Part shown: one piece after another, positions 26,157 to 34,892 of the stretch
How positions within the stretch are numbered: the stretch's first letter is position 1
Layout: each line of letters starts with the position of its first letter
NCBI GenBank assembly: GCA_030611415.1
Contig: JAUWPW010000006.1
Coordinates: 1-47,897, forward strand
Length of the DNA: 47,897 nucleotides
DNA from: Candidatus Bipolaricaulota bacterium
GTDB lineage: Bacteria > Bipolaricaulota > Bipolaricaulia > UBA7950 > UBA9294
Direction of reading: 5' to 3'
The notes under the pieces: model-generated
Seen by the model: only the letters and a program-made list of their open reading frames with translations
The model's database searches: none
Told to the model about the DNA's origin: nothing
Made by a program: the position numbers and the translations under genes

Positions 26157-26954
26157 TTACAGGGTTTCTTCTATAATAGAGAGGTAGAATGAGCTGATTC
26201 GGGCACGCTCCACCAGGGTGTCCATATCGATGATGGTGATTTGACTCTGTGCAGTCTCTATCAGCCCTCGTGTGCGGAATCGCTTAAGGACACGCATCAG
26301 TGTCTCGATCGACACACCGATCATCTCAGCTAGTGTTTGGCGAGTAACAGGGGGATCAAGTAGGACAGTCCTCCCGTTTTTCTTTCCGTACTTGTTGGCC
26401 AAGGCAAGAAGCAGTAAAGCCAGATTGCGATCAATTGATTCCACTGCCTCTCGGGTAAGCTTGAACTCAAGCATGATCACCTCGCGGGATAACCACCGAC
26501 AGAGGTCCGCAAACAGCCGAGGATGCTCCTTGCTATACGCAAGAATATTAGACCGTTCAAAGAAAACCAAAGAGGATTCAACAATTGCCTTAGCGAACTG
26601 AACATTGACCGGTTCCCGCTCGAGGAAAACCACTTCCAGACCAAACATTTCGCCCGGGGCAAGGAATCTAAGTATACGCTTTTCCCATCCTTTGCTCGCG
26701 TATTTCCCGATGGAAACAAGGCCATCCTGAACAATATACACCCCTGCAGCATAGGCTCCCTCCTGGGCAATAAGCTCCCCATCATCATAGTGCACCCCTA
26801 AGGATATCTCTCGCAGAGTCTTGATGTCCTTGGAGGTAAGAGAAGGGAAAACGTGGGACAAGAACTCAACTCTATCACCTGTTGATCCACCCTTAATGGA
26901 CATAGCAGCACCTATTTTAAGGGAATCTGGCTCGATTTCACAGGGCTCAAGCAC
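26157..26954 (-). CDS. Crp/Fnr-family transcriptional regulator
   Basis: A 265-residue regulator with an effector barrel (DGELIAQEGAYAAGVYIVQDGLVS, LAPGEMFGLEVVFL) and a well-formed C-terminal winged helix (VTRQTLAEMIGVSIETLMRVLKRFRTRGLIE). This helix-turn-helix is closer to the Crp/Fnr consensus than that of its neighbour. No cAMP-type RxS loop and no Fnr cysteine cluster are seen. It ends 21 bp from the end of the convergent paralogue. The start at ATG 26954 gives a 30-residue N-terminal extension; ATG 26903 (MSIKGG) is an alternative. Role probably control of amino-acid catabolism, by location only. Confidence 0.85.
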   Translation of the reverse strand: MLEPCEIEPDSLKIGAAMSIKGGSTGDRVEFLSHVFPSLTSKDIKTLREISLGVHYDDGELIAQEGAYAAGVYIVQDGLVSIGKYASKGWEKRILRFLAPGEMFGLEVVFLEREPVNVQFAKAIVESSLVFFERSNILAYSKEHPRLFADLCRWLSREVIMLEFKLTREAVESIDRNLALLLLALANKYGKKNGRTVLLDPPVTRQTLAEMIGVSIETLMRVLKRFRTRGLIETAQSQITIIDMDTLVERARISSFYLSIIEETL

Positions 26955-27032
26955 AAGATCCTCTCTTTTCCTTATTCACTCAGGTTTTTTGTACAATCGT
27001 AACAATTCCTGCTTGTGGTCTTCAATATCTGA

Positions 27033-27173
27033 TCATTTGTAGCATACCGCATATATTGGATCGAGCTTTGCTACGCGTAGTGCCGGGTACAATCCAAACG
27101 TCACGCCAGGCAACACCGAGAACCCACAAGCCAGGAGTGCTGGAGTGAACGATACTACGAACGGCCAGTCGCC
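27033..27173 (-). pseudogene. C-terminal remnant of a MacB/FtsX-type ABC permease
   Basis: The last 46 codons of a frame ending at 27033 read as the end of a MacB-type permease: a final helix (PALLACGFSVLPGVTFGLYP) followed by the diagnostic cytoplasmic tail ALRVAKLDPIYAV. The usual protein is about 400 residues; homology stops near 27173, where the sequence changes abruptly to the CoA-binding domain of another decayed gene on the opposite strand. No periplasmic domain or partner ATPase is found. A dead fragment left by a rearrangement. Confidence 0.6.
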
Positions 27174-27648
27174 TCGTTCTGTCGCTGTGGTGGGCGCAAG
27201 CTCGCGTCCAGAATCAGTTGCGGGTGAGATCCTTCGCAATATCCTACGTTGTGGCTACCACGGGATCGTCTAACCGGTGAACCCAAAGCATGACACAGTT
27301 GAAGAGCTCCCCTGCTACGCATCTGTCGATGATCTCCCTGGGAGAGTCGATCTTGCCGTCCTCGCCATCAATAAGAATCTTGTCCTTCGGGTCGTCGAAC
27401 AGTGTGGGGATATTGCCCTTCCCGCTGCTGATTCGGCTATTGTCATCTTCCGTCCCCCCGCTTGTATATAAGGAGGCCGCAGAGGTTGTCGCCTCGGGAA
27501 TTCTCCGTGTGGTCAAGGAGAACCCGGGTAAGCCAGTTCTTGTTTGCACCCTCAGCAAAAGCTCGACCCTCGCGAGATTGACCTGAACCCATTCATTGCC
27601 AGCGAGCGGACAGCCACGGTCGACATACTGATAAGACTGGAGAATTGA
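27145..27648 (+). pseudogene. Decayed NDP-forming acyl-CoA synthetase (ADP-forming acetyl-CoA synthetase type)
   Basis: Three pieces of one fused alpha-beta acyl-CoA synthetase remain in order. From GTG 27145: a CoA-binding domain (RSVAVVGASSRPESVAGEIL, then GYHGIV, an in-frame TAA, and PVNPKHDTVEELPCY, VDLAVLAI). From about 27430: ADSAIVIFRPP, which then needs a frame change to continue as PPLVYKEAAEVVASG and NPGKPVLVCTL. From about 27572: the extreme C-terminus of the ATP-grasp part, EIDLNPFIASERTATVDILI, ending at TGA 27648. About 500 of roughly 700 residues are missing. The enzyme makes ATP from acetyl- or acyl-CoA in peptide fermenters. Nonsense, frameshift and deletions together prove it is inactive. 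Confidence 0.75.
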
Positions 27649-28231
27649 GTGATTCATACACTTATTGATCGAGAGACTGAGCTATCAGATCATAAGATCT
27701 CTCTGACCTTCCTCGCCGCATACAGTAAGCCCAGGCCCAGGTGTTCTGGCGCTTCCAACCCCCACGCATTTGTAGTACTCTGGCACCGGAGGCCTTCCCT
27801 TTCAATGTGTGTCGCGCACCCAAGATATAGGGACCCGCAGGCTGCCACGATCAAGGCTATCATCAGCAGAATAGTAAGGAAGCGAAACCTGAGGCAAGGA
27901 CGAACGGACGGGGTTTGTGGCCGGATTTTGGAGTGCCGAGGATCAGTATTGACTTCCCTGTCGCTTCTTGCTACGGTAACGGTAGGAAGGTATTCTGCAT
28001 ACAAGATGCCTAGCAGTGGCTAGTTAGCCCTCTGAAGCAGGACTAGGCGGCGTACATGGCTATCAAGAAGACTCGAGGTAGGCATATGCGGAAAGCAGCA
28101 TATCCTCCCTAATGGAAGAAGGCCATTAGGTTATGTCTATACTCGGAGGGAAGGGAGGTGAAAGTAGTAGTTTCTGGTTTATCAAGTCACTTTGTTTGTG
28201 GTGTTTGCTTAAAGTTCATAAGGAGGTAGCT
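27649..28231. other. Non-coding or decayed region upstream of the amino-acid transporter
   Basis: About 580 bp without a convincing gene. The only notable frame is on the minus strand (27690-28004, up to 104 codons). It contains one membrane-helix-like stretch (FLTILLMIALIVAACGSL) that resembles a lipoprotein-type signal but has no recognisable family or good ribosome site; it may be another gene fragment. The last 200 bp must hold the promoter of the aap operon; AGGAGG at 28221-28226 is its first ribosome site. Confidence 0.3.
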
Positions 28232-29242
28232 TTGAAGAAGATACTTGTTGTAGCTGTTTTGTTGATGTTGGTTGTTTCCATCGGTGCAATGGGGCAGCAA
28301 ACCCTGGCAACCGTGCTGGAGCGAGGATACGTGATTGTGGGTGTTAACGCTGTTCTCCCGGGTTTTGGCGCCTTGGATACAGCCACTGGTGAATACGCTG
28401 GATTTGATGTCGACTACGGCAGGGCAATTGCTGCCGCTGTCGGCGTAGATGTTGAGTTTATTCCATTGACTGCAGGAGAACGTTTAACTGCCCTGCAAAC
28501 AGGTCAGATCGACGTGCTACTCCGCAACACTACTTGGACGCTTACCCGCGATTCCAAAGACCTGGGGCTGGATTTTTGCCCAACAACTTTCTACGATGGG
28601 CAAGGATTCATCGTCCGTAAGGCTGATGACATCAACTCGATTGGTGATATGGACGGAGCCACAGTCTGTGTGACCTCGGGCACGACCACAGAGGGCAACC
28701 TTGCTGACGCATTTCGCCTGCACGACTTGGCGTTAACTACGCAAGTATTTGCCGATACAGAAGCATCTTTTGGCGCGTATGACGTTGCTGGCTGTGACTG
28801 CTACACCAGCGACAAATCTCAGCTGGCGTCACTGCGAACCACTGCCGCTGTTCCGGGCGACCACATAATTCTCCCTGATACGATCTCCAAGGAACCTTTG
28901 GGGCCGTTAGTCCGCCATGGCGATAATGAGTGGTTTGACATCGTCAAGTGGACTGTATTTGCCACGTTCTTCGCTGAAGAGTATGGCATTACGCAGGCCA
29001 ACGTAGCTACATTCGAAAGCACCAACCCTGAGATCCGACGCTTCCTCGGAGTAGAAGGCGGAATGGGTGCAAAGTTAGGCTTGGCCGAGGACTGGGCGAT
29101 GAACGTTGTCTTAGCAGTCGGTAACTACGGCGAGATCTACGACCGCCACTTGGGTCCCAATGGCCTTGACATCCCACGAGCCGGATCGCTAAACGCGCTT
29201 TGGACACAGGGCGGACTTATTTACTGCCCCGCATGGCGCTAA
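28232..29242 (+). CDS. Amino-acid ABC transporter substrate-binding protein (AapJ/BztA-like)
   Basis: A 336-residue exported binding protein. The start is TTG 28232, 6 nt after AGGAGG, giving a classic signal peptide (MKKILVVAVLLMLVVSIGAMG); upstream in-frame ATGs would spoil it. Diagnostic of the general L-amino-acid (Aap/Bzt) binding proteins are VLPGFGALD, GFDVDYGRAIAAAVG, LTAGERLTALQTGQIDVLLRNTTWTLTRD and FYDGQGFIV. It captures amino acids outside the inner membrane and hands them to the permease pair encoded next. First of four genes in transporter order. Confidence 0.93.
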   Translation: MKKILVVAVLLMLVVSIGAMGQQTLATVLERGYVIVGVNAVLPGFGALDTATGEYAGFDVDYGRAIAAAVGVDVEFIPLTAGERLTALQTGQIDVLLRNTTWTLTRDSKDLGLDFCPTTFYDGQGFIVRKADDINSIGDMDGATVCVTSGTTTEGNLADAFRLHDLALTTQVFADTEASFGAYDVAGCDCYTSDKSQLASLRTTAAVPGDHIILPDTISKEPLGPLVRHGDNEWFDIVKWTVFATFFAEEYGITQANVATFESTNPEIRRFLGVEGGMGAKLGLAEDWAMNVVLAVGNYGEIYDRHLGPNGLDIPRAGSLNALWTQGGLIYCPAWR

Positions 29243-29316
29243 ATCCTTCGACCGATGAGTACAGTCTGTTTCCAAGCAGGCTGTACTCTATTCTTCTTAC
29301 GCGGAAGGAGTAAGCG

Positions 29317-30498
29317 TTGAGTAGGAAGGTGTCTTCTTCACATTCGGTTCCCTTTTGGCGCGATGTTCGAGTTCTGCGCGTAATAGGCCAGATTGCATTT
29401 CTTGTGATTATCGCTACCGGAATATGGTGGTTGCTTAATAATCTACGAGTCAACCTTAGGGCATGTGGTTTGAAGATTAGTTTTAGCTTCCTTAGGAATA
29501 CGGCTGGGTTTCCAATTTCGGAGGGCTTACCGTATAGTCCGACTGATGTCAATGGGTACGCGTTCTGGGTTGGTATAGTCAATACAATCCGGATCTCTGT
29601 AATTGGAATCGTGCTTGCAACAATCATCGGAACAGTTATCGGTATCGCCCGTCTTTCAAACAACTGGCTTGTGAAAAAGCTGGCTGGTCTTTACGTAGAG
29701 GTAGTACGTAACATCCCCTTGCTTGTGCAGCTATTCTTCTGGTACTTTGCGGTGATGCTAACTGCACTGCCAATGGTCAAGAATAGCATCAAGCTGCCCG
29801 GGCCCATCTACCTCACCCGTCGGGGGGTGTACCTGCCTTGGGTAGCTCCTACGGGGTCATTTGGCGGGTGGATGTGGTACATCATCATCGGCTTGGTTTT
29901 GGCAATCGCTGTTTACGTATTCCGGCGCGCTTATCTTAGACGCGCCGAACGCCCAGGCTTCCCCCTTATATGGGCAGGATTAGTCCTCATCCTCGTTTTG
30001 GGCGCAGGATGGTTTCTCACCTCAGGCAACCCGTTGGCTCTGACCATTCCCGTCCTGAAGCGCTTCAACTTCGAAGGAGGGCTGTGGTTATCTACGTCAT
30101 TCACCTCACTGTTGGTTGGCCTATCGGTATACACTGGGGCATTCATTGCTGAGATCGTGCGGGCAGGGATTCTCGCGGTAAGCAGAGGACAAACCGAGGC
30201 AGCCAGGGCAGTGGGATTGAAAAAGGCACACGTTCTTCGCTTGGTAGTACTGCCCCAGGCGCTGCGAGTTATCATCCCGCCTTTGGCTAGTCAATATCTC
30301 AACTTGACCAAGAACTCCAGTCTGGCAATCCTCATTGGATATTACGATTTGATGAACGTGGGAACGACCATCTTCAATCAGACCGGTCGCGCCGTCGAGA
30401 TGATCCTGTTGATCATGGCTAGCTACCTGACAATGAGTCTACTGACCAGCCTGTTGATGAACTACTACAATCGCCGTATGAAATTGGTGGAGCGCTGA
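29317..30498 (+). CDS. Amino-acid ABC transporter permease (AapQ/BztB-like)
   Basis: A 393-residue membrane protein starting at TTG 29317 behind GGAAGGAG. The binding-protein-dependent permease domain shows the EAA loop (EAARAVGLKKAHVLRLVVLPQALRVIIPPLASQYLNLTKNS as two adjoining segments) near residues 290-330. The longer N-terminal part with LPGPIYLTRRGVYLPW is characteristic of AapQ/BztB rather than of short GlnP-type permeases. Eight or so helices. It pairs with the AapM-like permease starting 2 bp downstream. Confidence 0.93.
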   Translation: MSRKVSSSHSVPFWRDVRVLRVIGQIAFLVIIATGIWWLLNNLRVNLRACGLKISFSFLRNTAGFPISEGLPYSPTDVNGYAFWVGIVNTIRISVIGIVLATIIGTVIGIARLSNNWLVKKLAGLYVEVVRNIPLLVQLFFWYFAVMLTALPMVKNSIKLPGPIYLTRRGVYLPWVAPTGSFGGWMWYIIIGLVLAIAVYVFRRAYLRRAERPGFPLIWAGLVLILVLGAGWFLTSGNPLALTIPVLKRFNFEGGLWLSTSFTSLLVGLSVYTGAFIAEIVRAGILAVSRGQTEAARAVGLKKAHVLRLVVLPQALRVIIPPLASQYLNLTKNSSLAILIGYYDLMNVGTTIFNQTGRAVEMILLIMASYLTMSLLTSLLMNYYNRRMKLVER

Positions 30499-30500
30499 TC

Positions 30501-31712
30501 ATGGACGAGAATCAACTAGCCGGTTACGCTGACAAGAACCAACTCCCACCTCCTAGTGAGAGGATTCCTGCCATACGGTGGCTGAAGCAAAACCTATTCA
30601 GTAGCTGGTTTAATGCGATACTCACTATCGTATCGACGGTGCTCATCATGACGATCGTATTTGGACTCCTTAGGTGGGCCTTGGAAGCACGGTGGGAGGT
30701 TATTCCCGCTAACCTGAAGCTGCTGTTGGTCGGTACCTATCCCGTGGAACACCTGTGGCGTGTCTGGGCAACTGTTTATCTTATCGCTTTCCTGCTGGGG
30801 TTTAGCAGCGGAGCCCATGGTGGCTTGATGCGTCGGGTTTCCACCACGGCTGCTTTGGTATCGGTTGTGTTGGCCGTTCTTCCGTTTCCTTGGGGGACTC
30901 GAGGATGGCTCCTCGGCATTGCCGTCGCTGCTGTCGCTGGTTTTGGCTTGGGGTATCTTGGCAAGGGCATCCGTTGGTGCAAACGCCTGGAAATCGCTTC
31001 CTGGATCTTATCATTCCCCATTAGCCTCATCTTTCTCAATGGGGTGGGGGGAATACTTCCTGTCATTAAGGGAAGAACCATGTGGGGGTTCATGCTCAAC
31101 TTGATCGGTGCAGTGGTGGGGATCGGTCTTTCATTTCCTGTAGGCGTGCTATTAGCCCTCGGACGGCGGAGCAAACTGCCGGCCATTCGGCTAGTGTGTA
31201 CCGCGTACATCGAGATTATCCGCGGTGTGCCGTTGATCAGCCTGCTGTTCATGGCTAGCATTATGCTACAGCTGCTTCTTCCCGCTAGCGTACGACCTGA
31301 CTTGCTCATCCGCGCGATGTTGACGATTACGGCCTTTTCGGCAGCGTATATGGCGGAGAATGTCCGTGGGGGACTACAAGCTATCCCACAGGGACAGTAC
31401 GAAGCGGCCTACGCTGTAGGTCTCAACAGAGCGTTGACAACCATACTGATTATTCTACCACAGGCGTTGCGCATAGTAATTCCAGCGATCGTTGGGCAAT
31501 TCATCGCCCTGTTTATGGACACGACTCTGTTTGGGTTCATAGCGATTCTTGAGCTCTTGAACATCACGCGAAGCATAATGGGTAACCTCGAATGGCGTGG
31601 AACCATATTCGAGCTATACGCATTTATCGGGATTGTGTTTTGGATCTTGTGCTATTCAATGTCCTACGTCAGTCGCAGAATTGAAAAAACACTAGGCGTA
31701 GGAGAACGCTAA
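30501..31712 (+). CDS. Amino-acid ABC transporter permease (AapM/BztC-like)
   Basis: A 403-residue membrane protein with an EAA loop ([34 protein letters not shown] in two segments) near residue 300 and the preceding [16 protein letters not shown] segment typical of polar amino-acid permeases. Its extended N-terminal half with several extra helices matches AapM/BztC. It starts 2 bp after the AapQ-like stop (ribosome site GGTGGAG inside the previous gene), so the pair is translationally coupled and should form the channel heterodimer. Confidence 0.93.
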   Translation: MDENQLAGYADKNQLPPPSERIPAIRWLKQNLFSSWFNAILTIVSTVLIMTIVFGLLRWALEARWEVIPANLKLLLVGTYPVEHLWRVWATVYLIAFLLGFSSGAHGGLMRRVSTTAALVSVVLAVLPFPWGTRGWLLGIAVAAVAGFGLGYLGKGIRWCKRLEIASWILSFPISLIFLNGVGGILPVIKGRTMWGFMLNLIGAVVGIGLSFPVGVLLALGRRSKLPAIRLVCTAYIEIIRGVPLISLLFMASIMLQLLLPASVRPDLLIRAMLTITAFSAAYMAENVRGGLQAIPQGQYEAAYAVGLNRALTTILIILPQALRIVIPAIVGQFIALFMDTTLFGFIAILELLNITRSIMGNLEWRGTIFELYAFIGIVFWILCYSMSYVSRRIEKTLGVGER

Positions 31713-31725
31713 GAGGAGAGGAGAC

Positions 31726-32478
31726 TTGTCTGTGATAAACAACGAAGGAATTATCATCTACCGCGATGTGCATAAATGGTATGGGGATTTTCATGTGCTT
31801 AGAGGGATTACCTTCACGATGCAGAAAGGCGAGGTAGTGGTGATTTGTGGACCCTCTGGCTCCGGAAAATCCACGTGCATCCGCACGATAAACCGCCTGG
31901 AAGAGCACCAACGGGGACAGATCATCGTGGACGGTATAGAGTTAACAAACGATCTGCGCAACATAGAAGCTATCCGGCGTGAAGTTGGCATAGTCTTCCA
32001 GCAATTCAATCTATTTCCGCACCTTACCGCACTGCAGAATGTCTCTCTTGCGCCTTTTTGGGTGCTGAAGATGAGGAAGAGCAAGGCAGAAGAAGCCGCG
32101 ATGAAGCTCCTTGAGCGTGTCGGCATCCCTGAACAGGCACAGAAATACCCAGCACAGCTTTCCGGTGGCCAGCAACAACGGGTGGCCATCGCACGCGCAT
32201 TGGCGATGAGCCCCAAGATCATGCTCTTTGACGAGCCGACCTCGGCACTGGATCCAGAGATGATCAAAGAGGTGCTCGATGTGATGAAGAACTTGGCGCG
32301 TAGCGGTATGACGATGATTGTGGTCACTCACGAAATGGGCTTTGCGCGCGAAGTGGCAGACCGGATTATCTTCTTCGATTATGGTCAGCTGGTCGAGGAG
32401 AATACTCCCGAGGAATTCTTCCACAACCCGAAGCACGATCGCACGAAGCTCTTCCTATCTCAGATTCTGGAATACTAG
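31726..32478 (+). CDS. Amino-acid ABC transporter ATP-binding protein (AapP/BztD-like)
   Basis: A 250-residue ABC ATPase of the polar amino-acid uptake type. Walker [11 protein letters not shown]-loop [11 protein letters not shown], signature [15 protein letters not shown], Walker B and D-loop [11 protein letters not shown] and switch VVTHEMGFA are all intact. Start is TTG 31726 behind GAGGAGAGGAG. Last gene of a complete four-gene Aap/Bzt importer (binding protein, two permeases, ATPase) with short spacings throughout. Confidence 0.95.
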   Translation: MSVINNEGIIIYRDVHKWYGDFHVLRGITFTMQKGEVVVICGPSGSGKSTCIRTINRLEEHQRGQIIVDGIELTNDLRNIEAIRREVGIVFQQFNLFPHLTALQNVSLAPFWVLKMRKSKAEEAAMKLLERVGIPEQAQKYPAQLSGGQQQRVAIARALAMSPKIMLFDEPTSALDPEMIKEVLDVMKNLARSGMTMIVVTHEMGFAREVADRIIFFDYGQLVEENTPEEFFHNPKHDRTKLFLSQILEY

Positions 32479-32550
32479 ATGAATGCGGCTTTCCTTATGA
32501 GATACGGAAGACCCAGCCGGTAACAAGCCCTAATAAGGCAATGCATTCTC

Positions 32551-32579
32551 TTGACAGAGATTCCCTTTTGTGCTATGGA
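32551..32579 (+). promoter_or_regulatory. Candidate promoter for aldehyde ferredoxin oxidoreductase
   Basis: A perfect TTGACA (32551-32556) is followed after 17 bp by TATGGA (32574-32579), a weaker -10. It lies 130 bp before the TTG start of the oxidoreductase gene and after the aap operon, so that gene may be transcribed on its own as well as by read-through. Confidence 0.4.
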
Positions 32580-32708
32580 TTGAGGAATACTGATTGGCTT
32601 TGCCCACGAGAAAGGAACAGCGTACTATCTGATACCAAACCAGTTTGACGAAATGCAAACAATGGCATCCACATCGATAGAGCAGTTGGCTTGAGAAAGG
32701 AGGTTCAA

Positions 32709-34577
32709 TTGAAAGGTGTTTTTGGTCGGTACGCGGATGTTGATCTAACCAAAGGAATTATTAGAGCTTACGACATTCCTAATGAGTGGCACCGAAAATA
32801 CTTGGGTGGAAGAGGCATTGGGCTTAGGATCCTCCTCGAAGAACTGGAAGGAAAGGAAGATCCCTTAGGGCCCAATAACATCTTGATCTTTGCCACTGGT
32901 CCTTTGCAGGGGACAGGAATTGCGGGAGCAGGTCGACATGCTGTAATCACCAAATCTCCGAAGACCGGGAGCCTGAGTGACAGTTACGCTGGAGGCTTTT
33001 GGGGACATGAGCTTGCCACATCTGGGTACGATGGGATCATCATACGAGGAAAGGCCGCCAAACCTGTATATTTGTCTCTTGCAAATGGTAAGGCAGAGAT
33101 TCATGATGCAAGTTCCCTTTGGGGCCTCCAAACTGGCGAGACAGAAGAAATTCTCAAGAGACAATACGAGGGAGCACGAGTCTCGTCTATCGGGCCTGCA
33201 GGCGAAAACCTTGTTAAGTTCGCGTGCATAATAAATGACATGAGCAGAGCAGCAGGCCGCCCTGGGTTCGGGGCTGTAATGGGAAGCAAGAATCTGAAAG
33301 CAATCGTAGTGAAAGGCGGGCAAGCGAAATCTCTCCATGACACAGAAATGTTGACGGAGATACGCAAGAAAATCGTTCAGCAACTGATGGGAAACCCTGG
33401 AATCCAGGAATTCGGGAAATGGGGATCTTCTGCAGCGGTTATGGGGTTAAACGAAGAAGGGATTCTCCCGACCAAGAATTTTCAAGAGGGCACATTCGAT
33501 GATGCCGAGAAGATCGATGGTGCGGGTTCTCGCTTCAAAGAGATTTTAGTAGGGCGTGACAATTGTACCGGTTGCCCAATTCGCTGCAAGCGCCTTGTCA
33601 AAGGCGAATTCATGGGGAGGGCAATTGAAGAAAAATACGGTGGGCCAGAATACGAGACGCTTGCTGCCCTTGGCTCGAACTGTCTGAATGCTGATGTGTT
33701 ATCTATTAGTCTTGCCAATCAACTTTGCAATCAGTACGGCCTAGACACTATTAGCGCTGGCGTCGCTATCGCTTTTGCTATGGAGGCAAGCGAGAAGGGC
33801 TTGATCAAAGAGAAGGTTCAGTGGGGAGATCCAGAAGCGGTAGTTGAGTTAGTGGAGAAGATTGCCTTCCGAAAAGGAATCGGAGATACCCTGGCAAAGG
33901 GGATTGATAAGGTTGCCGCAGAGATCGGAGCGGACTTCGCGATGCACATTAAGGGGCAGGAGCTGCCCATGCACGATCCACGAGGAAAGAAGGCTCTTGG
34001 CTTGAGTTATGCAACGACTCCGCGTGGTGCCCAGCATATGGAGGCATTACACGACGATGGAGCTGAGGGATTAGGCAAGTATGGAACCCCTGAAATCGGA
34101 GTATACGGTCCTATAGATCGTATGTCATGGGACAAGAAACCACGTTTCTGCAAAATCCATCAAGATCTAGCTTCCTTTGCAAACTCTGTAATCGCATGCA
34201 CTTACGTTGGTTTCGAGGTTGCAATGTGCTCAGGCTATAATCCCTACCCTCATTTCCGTGAAGCTCTCTATGCAGCCACTGGACTGGAAATTGGAGTGCC
34301 AGAGATGCTACTCATCGGTGAGCGAAACTTTAACATGCTCAAATTGGCCGCAGCGCAACAGGGGTATACGCGAAACGATGATGATCTACCAGCACGGCTA
34401 CGCGAGCCCCTCCCTCGGGGTAATAGCGCGCATGAGGGCATTCCAGAGGATGTCCTGCAAGGTGGAATCGACGAATACTACAAGCTTCGAGGATGGGATG
34501 ACTATGGTCCTACAGATGAGAAACTGGCCCAGTTAGACATGCGCAACTTCATTGGGTTCATTGAGCGAGAGGACTAA
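32709..34577 (+). CDS. aor: Aldehyde:ferredoxin oxidoreductase (tungstopterin enzyme)
   Basis: A 622-residue protein of the AOR family, which oxidises aldehydes to acids and reduces ferredoxin, using tungstopterin and one [4Fe-4S] cluster. The pterin-binding AGRPGFGAVMGSKNLKAIVV stretch is at about 182-201, and the cluster cysteines are Cys286, 289 and 293 (CTGCPIRC), with the fourth probably in the ACTYVG segment near residue 500. The start is TTG 32709, 5 nt after AAAGGAGG; TTG 32691 is upstream of that site and unlikely. In amino-acid fermenters it removes aldehydes formed from 2-oxoacids. The exact aldehyde is unknown. Confidence 0.92.
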   Translation: MKGVFGRYADVDLTKGIIRAYDIPNEWHRKYLGGRGIGLRILLEELEGKEDPLGPNNILIFATGPLQGTGIAGAGRHAVITKSPKTGSLSDSYAGGFWGHELATSGYDGIIIRGKAAKPVYLSLANGKAEIHDASSLWGLQTGETEEILKRQYEGARVSSIGPAGENLVKFACIINDMSRAAGRPGFGAVMGSKNLKAIVVKGGQAKSLHDTEMLTEIRKKIVQQLMGNPGIQEFGKWGSSAAVMGLNEEGILPTKNFQEGTFDDAEKIDGAGSRFKEILVGRDNCTGCPIRCKRLVKGEFMGRAIEEKYGGPEYETLAALGSNCLNADVLSISLANQLCNQYGLDTISAGVAIAFAMEASEKGLIKEKVQWGDPEAVVELVEKIAFRKGIGDTLAKGIDKVAAEIGADFAMHIKGQELPMHDPRGKKALGLSYATTPRGAQHMEALHDDGAEGLGKYGTPEIGVYGPIDRMSWDKKPRFCKIHQDLASFANSVIACTYVGFEVAMCSGYNPYPHFREALYAATGLEIGVPEMLLIGERNFNMLKLAAAQQGYTRNDDDLPARLREPLPRGNSAHEGIPEDVLQGGIDEYYKLRGWDDYGPTDEKLAQLDMRNFIGFIERED

Positions 34578-34892
34578 TAAGTAGGATCAGGATTAACCCT
34601 GAACGGGTTCAGGTGCTTGGAAAGAGAAAAGGACTGCATGCATGTCTCAATTCCTTCTCAGACCTTTTGCGTAACAAAAGCTACATTATCTTTTAGCTGA
34701 GTAGTTTTACTTAATAGGATATGAGTGTCTGCTGGTAATGCGTGTAGATTTGACAGATGAAGTGGTTATCTTATAGCAAGGTGGCCGCCCATACCATCGC
34801 TTGTCGGTACCCTGTTTTCCGGTCCGGATCCCTCAATATAACATGCTCTTAATGGATCTCATACCCTTTTAGGATAATCGCATGCATTACTC
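34578..34892. other. Intergenic region between convergent units
   Basis: About 315 AT-rich bases with no gene. Just after the oxidoreductase stop, CCTGAA (34598-34603) and TTCAGG (34608-34613) flank CGGG and could form a small terminator hairpin. Nothing else recognisable. Confidence 0.4.

Noticed and set aside
27244-27657. Minus-strand frame of 137 codons as a gene
   Set aside because: It is antisense to the recognisable acyl-CoA synthetase remnant and has no family resemblance.
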